A DNA stretch of 64,000 bases from Clostridia bacterium UC5.1-1C12 (GCA_001305055.1 BBZX01000001.1:788362-852361), one strand, 5' to 3'; numbered from the stretch's first letter, positions 8,268-17,885 are shown. The notes: generated from the letters alone by a model not told the origin. Program-made: numbers and translations.

Positions 8268-9209
8268 TCACATAAAATCCATCAGTTCAGAAAGTTCTTC
8301 AGTCATTCGATTTTCTATGAAATAAGTAAGCAGCCGGTCTTTTAACTCATTATTAATGAAAGGATAGGTTTCACTGACATACTCTAAATTTCCTGTTTCA
8401 AGCATTTCGTCAATAATCTTTTCACGATGCTCTGAGTTGGAGAAAGGCATAAAATCATCAAGCAGATCAAAACGATCATAAGCCAGCAGCCATGAAAGCA
8501 ATATCGTTTTCTGGGCTGAGTTAAGGAAAGGATAAAGATCATCAAGATCTAAAAAATCAGGTACATTTTCATATTGCACGATTTTTTCAATCAGCAGATC
8601 GCGCTGCGCACTGTTTAAGAATGGCAGCAGTTCATCAATTTCCAGCTCATCCAAAGGTGTCTTGGCAATCAGTTCACTCATTCGCTCACGCTTGAGAAAC
8701 GGATAGATGCTGCTTAACTTTTTATTCATTCGGCCAAGCTTGCCGACTACACGGTCCAACTGGTTAGGCTTCATCAGCGGTGCAAGCTGTTCCAGCAAGC
8801 CGCCTAAGTTGATATTGATAAAGGTATCATCAGAGTTTTCATCTGATTCAGTCTTTTCATCATCAACCGCTATGTCCGCCGCTTTTGGCGCTTCATCCTG
8901 AGTCTGCTTTTCCGTAGGTTCAATCGTTATAGTCGTTTCATCCTGTTCAGCCTCAGTCACTTCTTCAATGATATGACGGGCAGTCACAACTTCTTTTTCT
9001 TCCTTCATTTCGAAACTGCCTCTTAATAAAGTATCAATACTGATATGAAAGAGATCAGCAATCTTCGGCAGCATGGTTATATCCGGAAGACTTTCATCAC
9101 GTTCCCATTTGGATACTGCCTGATAAGTAACGCCCAACTGGTCTGCGACTTCTGACTGCGTCATATTTGCTGCTTTACGATAATCAGCAATTGTTTTTCC
9201 AATGTTCAT
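8268..9209 (-). CDS. XRE-family HTH protein with C-terminal PFxNS repeats
   Basis: Residues 1-60 are a Cro/CI-type helix-turn-helix (MTQSEVADQLGVTYQAVSKWE). A highly acidic linker follows (about 65-125), then about five tandem ~28-residue modules, each with a hydrophobic-PF-x-NS/N core (YPFLK, LPFLNSAQ, YPFLNSAQ, MPFSNSEH, YPFINNEL). Such repeats suggest a helical scaffold for protein binding rather than a ligand pocket. The start at 9209 follows AAAGGAGAACCAT; a longer in-frame start exists but has no such site. A 37-codon gene lies directly upstream. A weak terminator hairpin (GATGGA/TCCATC) overlaps the 3' end at 8261-8283. Confidence 0.8.
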   Translation of the reverse strand: MNIGKTIADYRKAANMTQSEVADQLGVTYQAVSKWERDESLPDITMLPKIADLFHISIDTLLRGSFEMKEEKEVVTARHIIEEVTEAEQDETTITIEPTEKQTQDEAPKAADIAVDDEKTESDENSDDTFININLGGLLEQLAPLMKPNQLDRVVGKLGRMNKKLSSIYPFLKRERMSELIAKTPLDELEIDELLPFLNSAQRDLLIEKIVQYENVPDFLDLDDLYPFLNSAQKTILLSWLLAYDRFDLLDDFMPFSNSEHREKIIDEMLETGNLEYVSETYPFINNELKDRLLTYFIENRMTEELSELMDFM

Positions 9210-9225
9210 ATGGTTCTCCTTTAGG

Positions 9226-9339
9226 TTATCGATTAGGTTCATAAGACTGTGTATCCAAAACCAAGCTTTTGCGCTTAAGGTTTTTAGCAAATGCATTTTG
9301 CTCCTGCGGATAATAGAATTCCTGTTTTGATTGTCTCAT
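9226..9339 (-). CDS. small protein, 37 aa, upstream of the XRE gene
   Basis: MRQSKQEFYYPQEQNAFA continues with a basic KNLKRKSL stretch and ends SYEPNR. It has a good ribosome-binding site (GGGAAGGTGATAAC before ATG) and ends 16 bases before the XRE start codon, on the same transcript. It is the first gene after the promoter at 9365-9393. The function is unknown; it could be a regulatory leader peptide or a partner of the XRE protein. Confidence 0.5.
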   Translation of the reverse strand: MRQSKQEFYYPQEQNAFAKNLKRKSLVLDTQSYEPNR

Positions 9340-9364
9340 GTTATCACCTTCCCTTGACACCTTC

Positions 9365-9393
9365 ATCATAGAGAAGAAACTTGATTCTAACAA
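9365..9393 (-). promoter_or_regulatory. promoter of the small-protein/XRE operon
   Basis: Minus-strand TTGTTA (9393-9388) and TATGAT (9370-9365), 17-base spacer. Confidence 0.6.
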
Positions 9394-9422
9394 TAACCCG
9401 TTCGTTGAATTGCTGCTTTCAA

Positions 9423-10594
9423 CTATCGGTTGAGTACTAAAACACCGTGTTTATAGACTTTGTTGACATTTTGTAAAGCAGTGATATCATCCAAAGGATT
9501 TTTTCAAGAACAATTAAGTCAGCAAACTTACCGACTTCAATCGTACCATGGGTAGCTTCAATGCCTAGACATTCAGCACTGTTATGGGTTGCAAAGGTAA
9601 TGGCCTCCATCGGCGTAACGCCGTACTTAACCATTAATTCCAATTCATAGGCTGTTTTATCATGGAAGTTATAAGGCGTACCGGCATCTGTACCAACCGC
9701 AATTTTCACCCCAGCGGCATAAGCCCGTTTAAAGCTTTCCACATGAGCGTCAATCACCAGTTTTGATTTACGCATCACATAATCAGGCAGTATGCCCTCG
9801 CCATGATCGACGATACATTTTGGAGCCGCGAGCGTAGGCACCAGATAAGTACCCTGACGCAGCATCTGGGCGATTACTTCATCATCAAGGTAGATGCCAT
9901 GCTCAATGGAATCAATACCGGCATTCAGCGCGTTGCGGATTCCCTGATTTCCCTGGGCATGAGTCGCTGTTCTCTTGCCTGCCTTATGAGCCTCTTCTAC
10001 ACAGACCTTCATTTCTTCCATTGTAAGCTGTGCGCTGCCCGGTTCTACACCTTTAGTCATAACACCGCCGGTAGCCATTATTTTAATGACATCCGCTTCC
10101 TCGCGAAGCAGAATGCGTGTATTCTTACGGCATTCATCAACACCGTCAGACTGCATGCCGCTGCTCCAGCCGTGACCGCCGCTCATCGTGATCACTCGGC
10201 CGCATACGACAAGATCCGGGCCAACCACTGTGCCATTTTTGATACAATCACGAAGCTGCTGCTCACTGGTACCCTCAGAACCCAGAGAACGGGCAGCGGT
10301 AACTCCGCTGTAAAGCAAATCATGCATGAAACGCTCCCCATCATAAGCCTTCTGCAAAGGTGTGCGTGCCTGCTCTTCTTCAGCCCTCATATCACAAGGT
10401 GAAAAAGCATGAATATGCGCGTTAATCATTCCCGGCATAATCGTAAAATCAGAATAATCAATGAATTCTACTTCCTTAGCCATTTGTTCAGCCTTTAATA
10501 TCCCTTTAATCTTCCCCTCATCAATGCACAGGATCATGTTCTCACTGACATTCCCGCAGCCATCAATTAATCTTCCAGCTTTTATATATTCCAT
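9423..10594 (-). CDS. metal-dependent amidohydrolase (imidazolonepropionase/prolidase-like)
   Basis: TIM-barrel hydrolase of the amidohydrolase superfamily. Visible metal ligands are NAHIH (HxH, near residue 60), the lysine of ADVIKIMATGG that is carboxylated in the family, THAQGN, SIEHG and GTDAGTPYNF. The C-terminal beta-sandwich continues as KFADLIVLEKNPLDDI only after restoring one A in the run near 9498; it then ends VLVLNR at 9423. The start follows AGGAGGCTTAATTT. These enzymes act on cyclic amides or Xaa-Pro-type dipeptides; the substrate is not evident. Confidence 0.85.
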
Positions 10595-10651
10595 AAATTA
10601 AGCCTCCTGTCTTTCATTCTATTTTACCTTTTGATGCATCAGAAGTAAATG

Positions 10652-10676
10652 AAAAGTCTGGTTTTCACCAGACCTA
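10652..10676 (-). terminator. terminator of the pfl operon
   Basis: Minus-strand GTCTGGT-GAAA-ACCAGAC followed by TTTTCATTT, just after the glycyl-radical-domain gene. Confidence 0.8.
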
Positions 10677-10678
10677 GC

Positions 10679-10912
10679 TTACATTTTTTCGTGCATTGTA
10701 CGAGATATTACCTCGTCTTGCTGTTCCTTTGTCAATTTATTAAAATTAACGGCATAACCGGATACCCGAATTGTTAACTGCGGATATAATTCAGGATGCT
10801 TCTGAGCATCTAACAATGTTTCTCGGTTAAATACATTCACATTCAGATGATGACCGCCGCTTTCCACATAGCCGTCAATCAAATTTACTAGATTATCTAC
10901 ACGCTGACTCAT
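10679..10912 (-). CDS. stand-alone glycyl-radical domain of pyruvate formate-lyase (GrcA/YfiD-like)
   Basis: A 77-residue protein equal to the C-terminal domain of [21 protein letters not shown], then [15 protein letters not shown] with the radical glycine in RVSGYAV, ending SRTMHEKM. In most bacteria this domain is part of PflB. Here pflB ends in TAA, and a separate AAGGAGGAACTT-ATG starts this gene ten bases later. E. coli GrcA and phage T4 Y06I show that such a domain can act in trans to restore a damaged PFL. Because the main subunit here lacks the domain, this protein should be essential for activity (inference). Confidence 0.88.
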   Translation of the reverse strand: MSQRVDNLVNLIDGYVESGGHHLNVNVFNRETLLDAQKHPELYPQLTIRVSGYAVNFNKLTKEQQDEVISRTMHEKM

Positions 10913-10922
10913 AAGTTCCTCC

Positions 10923-12922
10923 TTAGTCCTTTCCTAATGATTCCGGCACGATTGAGAAGGTATTTGATATACCGTCACGAGCGTCATCATAATTTAATTT
11001 TGCCACTGATGCTAAAGACGCCAATGCACCGCTTGTATCACGGCCATGCATCGGATTAGCACCTGGCGCAAAGGTTCACCGGCTTTACGGCCATCCGGTG
11101 TATTGCCTGTCTTCTTGCCATAAACGACGTTGCTTGTAATTGTTAAGATGCTCATTGAATGAATACCGCCGCGGTATGTATGATGCTGTCTGAGCTTATC
11201 CATAAAATTCTTTACAAGATCGGCAGCCAGCTGATCGACACGATCATCATTGTTGCCATATTTAGGGAAATCACCTTCAACCTCATAATCAATGACGATG
11301 CCGTTTTCATCACGAATCGTCTTTACCTTTGCATATTTGATTGCGGAAAGAGAATCAGCAACCACCGATAAACCGGCTACACCTGTCGCAAACAGCCGCC
11401 GTACATCATAGTCATGCAAAGCCATTTCGATCGCTTCATAACAGTATTTATCATGCATATAATGAATGACATTGAGTGTATTGATATATAAACCTGCCAG
11501 CCAGTCCAAAGTTTGATCATATTTCTTCATTACTTCATCAAAATCAAGATATTCACTGGTGATCGGTTCAAAGCGCGGTGATACCTGAATCTTTTTCTTT
11601 TCATCGATACCGCCGTTGATTGAATAAAGCAAAGCTTTCGCAAGATTGGCACGGGCACCGAAGAACTGCATATCCTTGCCGACACGCATACAGCTTACAC
11701 AGCAGGCAATACAATAATCATCGCCCATCTCAACACGCATTAAGTCATCATTTTCATATTGAAGAGATGATGTCTCAATGGATAACTTGGCGCAATATTT
11801 CTTGAAGCCATCCGGCAGATGTTTTGACCATAAGACAGTCAGATTCGGTTCCGGTGCCGGCCCCAATGTTTCTAATGTATGTAAGACACGGAATGAATTT
11901 TTAGTTACTAAAGGCCGTCCGTCAATTCCTACACCGCCCACTGATTCAGTAACCCATGTCGGATCACCTGAAAATAAATCATTGTATTCAGGCGTTCTCA
12001 TAAATTTCACCAGACGTAATTTCATGATGAAATGATCCATCAGTTCCTGTGCTTCAGATTCAGTAAGTATACCCTTTTCTAAATCACGCTGAATATAAAT
12101 ATCTAAGAATGTAGAAGTACGGCCTAATGACATAGCAGCCCCATTTTGATCCTTGACGGCTGCCAGATAACCAAAATAAACAGCCTGAATTGCTTCCTGT
12201 GCGGTTTTCGCCGGTTTAGAAATATCACAGCCATAAATTTCTGCCATCTTTTTAAGTTCACCTAAAGCTCTGATCTGTTCTGCCACTTCTTCACGGTCAC
12301 GAATTTTATCTTCATACATGCTGCCGTTCAAGCGAATACGCATTACTTCTTTTTTATCTGCAATCAAAGCATCAACACCATATAAAGCAATACGGCGATA
12401 ATCACCAACGATACGGCCGCGTCCATAAGCATCAGGCAAACCGGTAATGATACCGCATGTACGAGCCGCCCGCATCTCCGGTGTATAGGCATCAAAAACA
12501 CCTTGATTATGTGTTTTCCTATATTCTGTGAAAATCTTCTTGATTTCAGGATCAAGCTCATAACCATAAGCTTCAAGGGCACTTTCACTCATACGGATAC
12601 CGCCGAAAGGCTGCAAGGAACGTTTAAAAGGTTTATCCGTCTGGAAACCGACAATCTTTTCTAAATTTTTATTCAAATAACCCGCAGCATGGGAAGTCAA
12701 TGTTGATACAACACCGGTATCTGCATCAAGTACACCGCCGGCTTCTCTTTCCTTTGCATTCAGCTCCATGACCTGCTGCCACAGTGTTTTTGTAGCTTCA
12801 CTGGCATCCGCAAGGAAAGTCTCATCCCCTAAATAAGGGGTATAATTTTTCTGAATAAAATCACGTACATTGATTTCCTTCAGCCATTTACCTTCTTTAA
12901 ACCCTGTCCATTCTTCTCTCAT
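10923..12922 (-). CDS. pflB: pyruvate formate-lyase catalytic subunit without its glycyl-radical domain
   Basis: Converts pyruvate and CoA to acetyl-CoA and formate. The PFL barrel is intact: [31 protein letters not shown] region, and the catalytic cysteine pair in [20 protein letters not shown] (E. coli Cys418-Cys419). One base is missing near 11071, after AGEP; the corrected frame runs [20 protein letters not shown] to [10 protein letters not shown] and a TAA at 10923. That end is exactly where the linker to the glycyl-radical domain normally begins. The length is about 666 residues plus 77 in the next gene, against ~760 for single-chain PFL. It is the third gene of the ZTP-riboswitch operon. 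Confidence 0.92.
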
Positions 12923-12927
12923 CTTGC

Positions 12928-13221
12928 TTACTCTCCTTGTTGATTGTATTGCCTGATTTTCGCATCAAGCCAAAGTGTGAGGATTTCCTTTGGCTGATAG
13001 CCATGCACCTCACCTAATAATTCATCATCACTTAACAGAACCAGAGCCGGCAGATGTGTCAGTTCATAACGCTTCACATATTCTGCAATCTGTTCCAGTT
13101 CACCGATTTCTATAAAATCGCAATCATCACGTTCACCAACTACTTGATGAACCACAGGCAGATTCTGTGCACAGCCTGCACAGACATCCCCATTCAGCTG
13201 TATCAGCCTAAACTTTTTCAT
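12928..13221 (-). CDS. thioredoxin-like protein with CxxC
   Basis: A ~97-residue thioredoxin-fold protein with a CAGC redox motif near residue 15 ([16 protein letters not shown]) and the cis-proline region THLPALVLL. The likely start is the ATG at 13221, inside the end of pflA; an in-frame ATG four codons upstream is less well placed. Its position between the activase and pflB suggests a role in keeping PFL cysteines or the activase reduced (inference). Confidence 0.75.
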   Translation of the reverse strand: MKKFRLIQLNGDVCAGCAQNLPVVHQVVGERDDCDFIEIGELEQIAEYVKRYELTHLPALVLLSDDELLGEVHGYQPKEILTLWLDAKIRQYNQQGE

Positions 13222-13942
13222 ACCGATCTCCACTCAGAATTTCTCTGGCTCTGGCAATACTTTCAGCACTTGGCGCTTCAACACCCGCTAAAGGATAAGA
13301 CAGGCCAAGCTTTTGATACTTAACGATGCCCATCGTATGATAAGGCAGAACCTCTGTCTTTTCTACATTCGATAAAGTATTGATCCAAGCCCGCATTGCC
13401 AGTAAATGCTTTTCATCATCCGTATATCCCGGTACCAGTACATGCCTGATCCAAACGGGCACATGATGCTGATCTAAAAATGATGCGAAAGCAAATACCC
13501 GCTCATTCTCAAATCCGCATAAGGCTTTATGCTCTGCATTGTCCATATGCTTCATGTCAAGCAGTACAAGATCACATACTTCAGTTAATCTGATATACCG
13601 ATCATCCTTAATGTCAAAGGTAATTCCCGAGGTATCCAGACATGTATGAATGCCATGCTGTTTACATAAAGCAAATAATTCAAGTACAAAATCAAGCTGC
13701 AGACATGCTTCGCCGCCGCTGATTGTCAAGCCTCCCGTATCCTTATAATAAGGACGATACTTCATGATTTCATTTAAAATCTCATCAGCATTCTTGATAA
13801 TGCCGCTTTTAAGATCCCAAGTATCAGGATTATGACAATATAGACAGCGCATCGAACAGCCCTGCATAAATAACACAAAACGTATTCCCGGACCATCAAC
13901 GGTGCCAAATGTTTCAATTGAATGAATTCTGCCTTGAACCAT
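13208..13942 (-). CDS. pflA: pyruvate formate-lyase activating enzyme
   Basis: Radical-SAM enzyme that abstracts hydrogen from the PFL glycine. The [4Fe-4S] motif CxxxCxxC is CSMRCLYC near residue 30, after ETFGTVDGPGIRFVLFMQG. The SAM-binding GGE motif is SGGEACLQ. The 244-residue length is normal and the frame is intact. It is the first gene of the operon, 3' of the ZTP riboswitch. A stand-alone glycyl domain raises the question whether this activase docks that small protein directly. Confidence 0.94.
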   Translation of the reverse strand: MVQGRIHSIETFGTVDGPGIRFVLFMQGCSMRCLYCHNPDTWDLKSGIIKNADEILNEIMKYRPYYKDTGGLTISGGEACLQLDFVLELFALCKQHGIHTCLDTSGITFDIKDDRYIRLTEVCDLVLLDMKHMDNAEHKALCGFENERVFAFASFLDQHHVPVWIRHVLVPGYTDDEKHLLAMRAWINTLSNVEKTEVLPYHTMGIVKYQKLGLSYPLAGVEAPSAESIARAREILSGDRYEKV

Positions 13943-14018
13943 GGGTTCCCTCCGTTCTGTATGTTTAGTCTATCGAAAGTCAGCGAATCTGTAAAGTAAA
14001 AACACTTAAAAAGAATAC

Positions 14019-14115
14019 AAAAAAGCCGACTCTCCCGGACGAGGTGCCCAGACGGTCGGCGCTGCAATGTCATACTTCATGTGGTTAATTCCACTTCCGT
14101 CAGTCGTATAACTAT
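14019..14115 (-). promoter_or_regulatory. ZTP (pfl-motif) riboswitch with terminator
   Basis: Read on the minus strand, the leader of pflA starts TACGACTGACGGAAGTGG, has a GTGG/CCAC hairpin, then CGCCGACCGTCTGGGCA with the conserved CCGNCUGGGC pseudoknot segment. It ends in GCCGAC...GTCGGC (14060-14025) followed by TTTTTTG. This matches the pfl/ZTP motif, which senses the purine precursor ZMP/ZTP when 10-formyl-tetrahydrofolate is short. High ZTP should prevent termination and raise PFL, supplying formate for one-carbon units. Confidence 0.82.
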
Positions 14116-14119
14116 TAAT

Positions 14120-14149
14120 AAAATAGCATTGAACATTAGGCTTTGTCAA
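14120..14149 (-). promoter_or_regulatory. promoter of the pfl operon
   Basis: Minus-strand TTGACA (14149-14144) and TATTTT (14125-14120), 18-base spacer, just upstream of the riboswitch. Confidence 0.65.
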
Positions 14150-14333
14150 GTCCGAAGCTGAAATTATCAGAGTGAAAATAGAAGATAAGCTGTATAATAA
14201 AAATAATCCAGCTTCATATAATGTTCTGCAAATCATATCTATAATTCAAGTATGCAAGTATTCCAAACAATCTTTCAATATTCTTATTATAATAACTGCT
14301 CTGATGAATAAATGTGATTTGCAATGAACAATT

Positions 14334-14564
14334 TTACTGGAATTTCTCTAAAAATAAATTAAACATTTTCACTAGAATAATATTCCGGAAAGTTTTGTGC
14401 AAATGGTTCTCCAATATGTTTTTTAGGATCTCTAATAATTTCCCTTCATCTGAATCACTTACTGCAAGTATAATTTTCCCTATTTTATAATAATATTGCT
14501 TTAGAGGATATATTTTACCACTATATTCACCATCCTTGCTCATGTTATAAGCATCATTTTTCAT
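14334..14564 (-). CDS. hypothetical protein, 76 aa, uncertain
   Basis: A lysine-rich small open frame containing YYYKIGKIILAVSDSDEGKL, which reads like real protein, but the ribosome-binding site is weak (GATGAG). It runs divergently from the membrane-protein gene at 14576, only 11 bases away. I do not recognise it. Confidence 0.35.
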   Translation of the reverse strand: MKNDAYNMSKDGEYSGKIYPLKQYYYKIGKIILAVSDSDEGKLLEILKNILENHLHKTFRNIILVKMFNLFLEKFQ

Positions 14565-14575
14565 CTCATCATTTG

Positions 14576-14881
14576 ATGGATATTAGATATGTAGTAGCTC
14601 TTTCTATTGCAGTTGGGCATCTTGTTGGATTATTTTTTGCATTATATCTTGATGAGTTAAGAATACACTATATTCTTCTGTATCATAATATAGTTGATTT
14701 AACTGATTTAAGCATAGAATTACGATCTCCAAAGGGAGCTTATACTTGGTTTTATACCATTTTATTATTCATGGTAATTGGCATCATATTACAAAAATTC
14801 TTTTTCAAAACCAATGAACCCTCATTAATTAAAACCATTTCTGAATCATTAAAAACGTTTATTAAAAATAAAAAGCTGTGA
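14576..14881 (+). CDS. small membrane protein, ~101 aa
   Basis: Two clear hydrophobic helices (VVALSIAVGHLVGLFFALYL and FYTILLFMVIGIILQKFFF) flank an acidic loop, and the tail is basic (KTFIKNKKL). No good ribosome-binding site is visible. A strong terminator with correct orientation follows immediately, which supports transcription in this direction. The function is unknown. Confidence 0.5.
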   Translation: MDIRYVVALSIAVGHLVGLFFALYLDELRIHYILLYHNIVDLTDLSIELRSPKGAYTWFYTILLFMVIGIILQKFFFKTNEPSLIKTISESLKTFIKNKKL

Positions 14882-14920
14882 TCAATAAGAGAAAAATACT
14901 CCAAAGATCATAGCTTTTTT
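14871..14920 (+). terminator. terminator of the small membrane-protein gene
   Basis: AAAGCTGTGATC (5' arm, near 14872) pairs with GATCATAGCTTT and is followed by TTTT. Confidence 0.65.
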
Positions 14921-14955
14921 ACATTCTTTCAGTCAATCACATATGATGAAGAAGA

Positions 14956-16182
14956 TTAATAAGACATATCCAGTTCACTCAACTGCTCGTTGAATCTTTT
15001 GATACTGATTGAGTTATCATTGCCCCCTTAATAATAAGCACACAAGTATCAATGTGAAAAATCATTTCAGTATGATCATTCAAATAATAACCCTCAGCTT
15101 CATAGTTATCATTAACCGGTTCAAGCTCATTATTCCCCTTATCTTTTTGATGTAATAAGGCTTTATAGACAAACTCACTTGTCTTACTGTCCTTCGCTAT
15201 ATATAAGTTATAATTATATTTTCCTGAATCAGAAACAAATTCACATTGATAAGGAATAAAATAGCTGCTGCTCTTCGTGAAGTTCCCTCCATGGCTGGAT
15301 CGTTCATGCGGATAACACGGCTTGTATCTACTGACGGCTTCGGCATGATTGCTTGAATTGCACCGATTGCCAAACAGCTGCCAATATAACATAAAACAAA
15401 AACCTTGACATATTTTCCTGTCTTTAATTTACGCCCTTCATTTCGTTTTAGATAATGCATCACAAATAGCATATTCGCAAAAGCTGCCACAACATAAATA
15501 CTCTTACCTAAACTTCCTGATGCAGTAATTTAAGACCTAGATAAATAGCATCACCGCCAAAGACAAGAACCATAAGTATTACTGAGAAAATTGAATTAGT
15601 TAACAGATGATTCTTTTTATTATAAATATTATGGACTGCATTCTTTTTGATTCTTATATACTGCACACTTGAAAACAAGATATAAATAAAGCCTAACGGT
15701 ACAATAAGTAATGTCACTAAAAATAAATCATCCTCAAAAATAGCAAACGGCTGCAAGATTGCAGATATGATGGCTAAAACAATAAGTGAAAGCGCAGAAT
15801 AGATATTCGATTTAATATTTCTAAGCTGCTGCTGACACGCAAGCTCACAAGCCAATTCATCATCACTTTGCAGAGGGACTGGATCAACACCCGATAATGC
15901 TTTAAACACCTGAAATTCTTTATAGCCATCTACATACTCCCAACCGCTGTGAGCACATAAATCACGATATTCCATCAATTTTTCATCATCATTATTGCGG
16001 CGCGGCTGTGAGAAAATATCCACCGTATAACGGCATGATTGTTTCTCACCTTTAACAAACACAGCACTTGATGCATTAAGTTTGTGAAAATGCCAGCCTT
16101 TTGCCGCAAACCGTTCAAACAAGCCACTCATTTCAGACGTATCATTTACCCCATAATTAAGCGGAATCCAACATTTTTTCAT
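14956..16182 (-). CDS. DUF2812 membrane protein, second copy, frame broken three times
   Basis: Paralogue of the gene just upstream. The N-terminal ~110 residues are the soluble DUF2812 domain (MKKCWIPLNYGVNDTSEMS, KGWHFHKLNASSAVFVKGEK, HSGWEYVDGYKEFQVFKAL). About four membrane helices follow and a C-terminal outer domain (TKSSSYFIPYQCEF) closes it. Comparison with the paralogue places breaks near 15505, 15290 and 15028 (a five-C run); the corrected end is KRFNEQLSELDMSY at 14956. The start follows AAGGAGGTGAATCTC. It probably senses or responds to envelope stress together with its PadR regulator (inference from typical PadR-DUF2812 pairs). Confidence 0.75.
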
Positions 16183-16200
16183 GAGATTCACCTCCTTAGA

Positions 16201-17481
16201 TTAGTATGAAAGATCTAAATTATTCAACTGCTCATTGAATCGCTCAATCACCATAGGCTCATCCAGTCTGCGATTACTTTCAATGACAATAATACCGGTA
16301 TCGATATGTACAATAATACTCTTATGTTCTTCATTCAGATAATAACCTTGAGCAGTGTAAGGTTCTTGCAATGGCTCCAATGTTTTTTTCAATTCTTCGG
16401 CCGTTGCATTCCATTCAGCTTTATTCATTAAATATTCATCAAATACAAGATTGCTTGTATCCAAATCTTTAGCAACATACAGTTCATAACTATAATTCCC
16501 TGAAGCTATTTTAAATTTACATTGATAAGGAATAAAATAACTGCTGCTTTTTGTGAAACTTCCCTCAAAATCAGGATCAATCATACGGATAATACGGCTT
16601 TCATCTACAGGGTGATCAAAGGAAAAGAATACTTTACTAATCCCGCTTATTACTAAATAAGCAATACAGCAGATCAAGACAATACCAATATGAGTACCTA
16701 TCTTCAACTGGCGGCCATCTTCTCGCTTTTCAACATATTTAGTTACAAGAGCAATCATTAACATGCTTGTCACAAAGGGAAGTTCGGTTACTGTTTCACC
16801 ATGGTATAATTTATAAAACAGCAGTACGCTCATAAACAAGATAAAAGAAATGCTTAAAAAGAACTTTATCAAAAAACTGCTTAATAAATGGTGCTTAGTT
16901 TTAAATTCACCGGTGAATAAATATTCCTTTTTCATTTTAATGATTTCAAATAGCTTGAAACATAATTTAAAACCATATATCAGAATAAAGAGAGGTAAAA
17001 CTATAAAATCAAAGATCAAATATAAATCATTAGCCAGATAGACTTTAGGTAAATATTTGAATATTATTACTAAAAAGGCGATGGCTGCAATGAGTGAAAT
17101 AATTATGGTTATTAGCGTTACCTTCTCATTTAGATAAACATGATCAAATTCAAGATCAGAATCACTTTGCAGAGGCATTTGTTTACAACCTTTGATAGCT
17201 TTAAACACTTGATATTGTCCGAAACCGTCGATATGCTCCCAGCCATTCTGTCTGCACATTTCATAATATTCATAAACACTTTCGTCATCATCTCGCTTAC
17301 GTGGGGGAATCAGACATTCCACAGTAAAAGGAACAGTCTGTTTTTCACCTTTTATAAATAATGCACTGAAAGCATAGAGCTTATGAAAATGCCAGCCTTT
17401 CTTTGCAAGCTTTTCAAATAATTCACTCATTGCATGTGTATCTTTGACATTATAATATAATGGAATCCAGCATTTTTTCAT
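16201..17481 (-). CDS. DUF2812 membrane protein, first copy
   Basis: Intact, about 426 residues. It has an N-terminal DUF2812 domain (MKKCWIPLYYNVKDTHAMS, KGWHFHKLYAFSALFIKGEK, QNGWEHIDGFGQYQVFKAI), about five membrane helices between residues 130 and 310, and a C-terminal domain (TKSSSYFIPYQCKF to NNLDLSY). The start at 17481 follows GGGGAGGTGAAGCCC, 17 bases after the PadR stop; an in-frame start further upstream lacks a site. DUF2812 genes typically follow a PadR repressor gene, as here. Confidence 0.8.
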   Translation of the reverse strand: MKKCWIPLYYNVKDTHAMSELFEKLAKKGWHFHKLYAFSALFIKGEKQTVPFTVECLIPPRKRDDDESVYEYYEMCRQNGWEHIDGFGQYQVFKAIKGCKQMPLQSDSDLEFDHVYLNEKVTLITIIISLIAAIAFLVIIFKYLPKVYLANDLYLIFDFIVLPLFILIYGFKLCFKLFEIIKMKKEYLFTGEFKTKHHLLSSFLIKFFLSISFILFMSVLLFYKLYHGETVTELPFVTSMLMIALVTKYVEKREDGRQLKIGTHIGIVLICCIAYLVISGISKVFFSFDHPVDESRIIRMIDPDFEGSFTKSSSYFIPYQCKFKIASGNYSYELYVAKDLDTSNLVFDEYLMNKAEWNATAEELKKTLEPLQEPYTAQGYYLNEEHKSIIVHIDTGIIVIESNRRLDEPMVIERFNEQLNNLDLSY

Positions 17482-17497
17482 GGGCTTCACCTCCCCT

Positions 17498-17809
17498 TTA
17501 ATCACTCATTAATGCTTCTCCCTCTTCACTCATGACTTTAAGCCGATTTAACTCCTGTCTCAGCAATGTTCTGCCATTCTCTGTAACGACATACGTTTTT
17601 CGCCTGCCGTCATCTGCAATTTGATTAATTATTCCTTCATTTTCAAAACGTGCCAAGAGTGCATATAATGTACCAGCGCCAACCTGCACCCTGCCTTTAG
17701 AAATTTCAGTTATCTTCTGCATGATTTCATAACCATAACAAGGCGTAAGCAAGGCCAGCAAAATATAATACATGGGTTCACTTAATGTCTGAAACTGATT
17801 TCTTGCCAC
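17498..17809 (-). CDS. PadR-family transcriptional regulator
   Basis: A 103-residue winged-helix repressor: EPMYYILLALLTPCYGYEIM, RVQVGAGTLYALLARFE (recognition region) and DDGRRKTYVVTENG (wing). It uses GTG as start after AGGTGATAAA. It is the first gene of the operon with the two DUF2812 proteins, and probably autoregulates through the repeats just upstream. Confidence 0.88.
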   Translation of the reverse strand: MARNQFQTLSEPMYYILLALLTPCYGYEIMQKITEISKGRVQVGAGTLYALLARFENEGIINQIADDGRRKTYVVTENGRTLLRQELNRLKVMSEEGEALMSD

Positions 17810-17817
17810 TTTATCAC

Positions 17818-17851
17818 CTACTATCGATACTCGCTATATCTACTATCAATA
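17818..17851 (-). promoter_or_regulatory. tandem 12-bp repeats upstream of padR
   Basis: CTACTATCGATA (17818-17829) and CTACTATCAATA (17840-17851), differing at one base and spaced 22 bp apart (two helical turns). They lie directly upstream of the PadR start and are a candidate operator. Confidence 0.45.
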
Positions 17852-17885
17852 TAGCATAGATTTAACATTTCAGCAAGAGCAAGCA

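Noticed and set aside
10912..10923. The pflB/glycyl-domain break as another sequencing error
   Set aside because: There is a stop, a strong RBS and an ATG in sensible order, which a single indel would not create.
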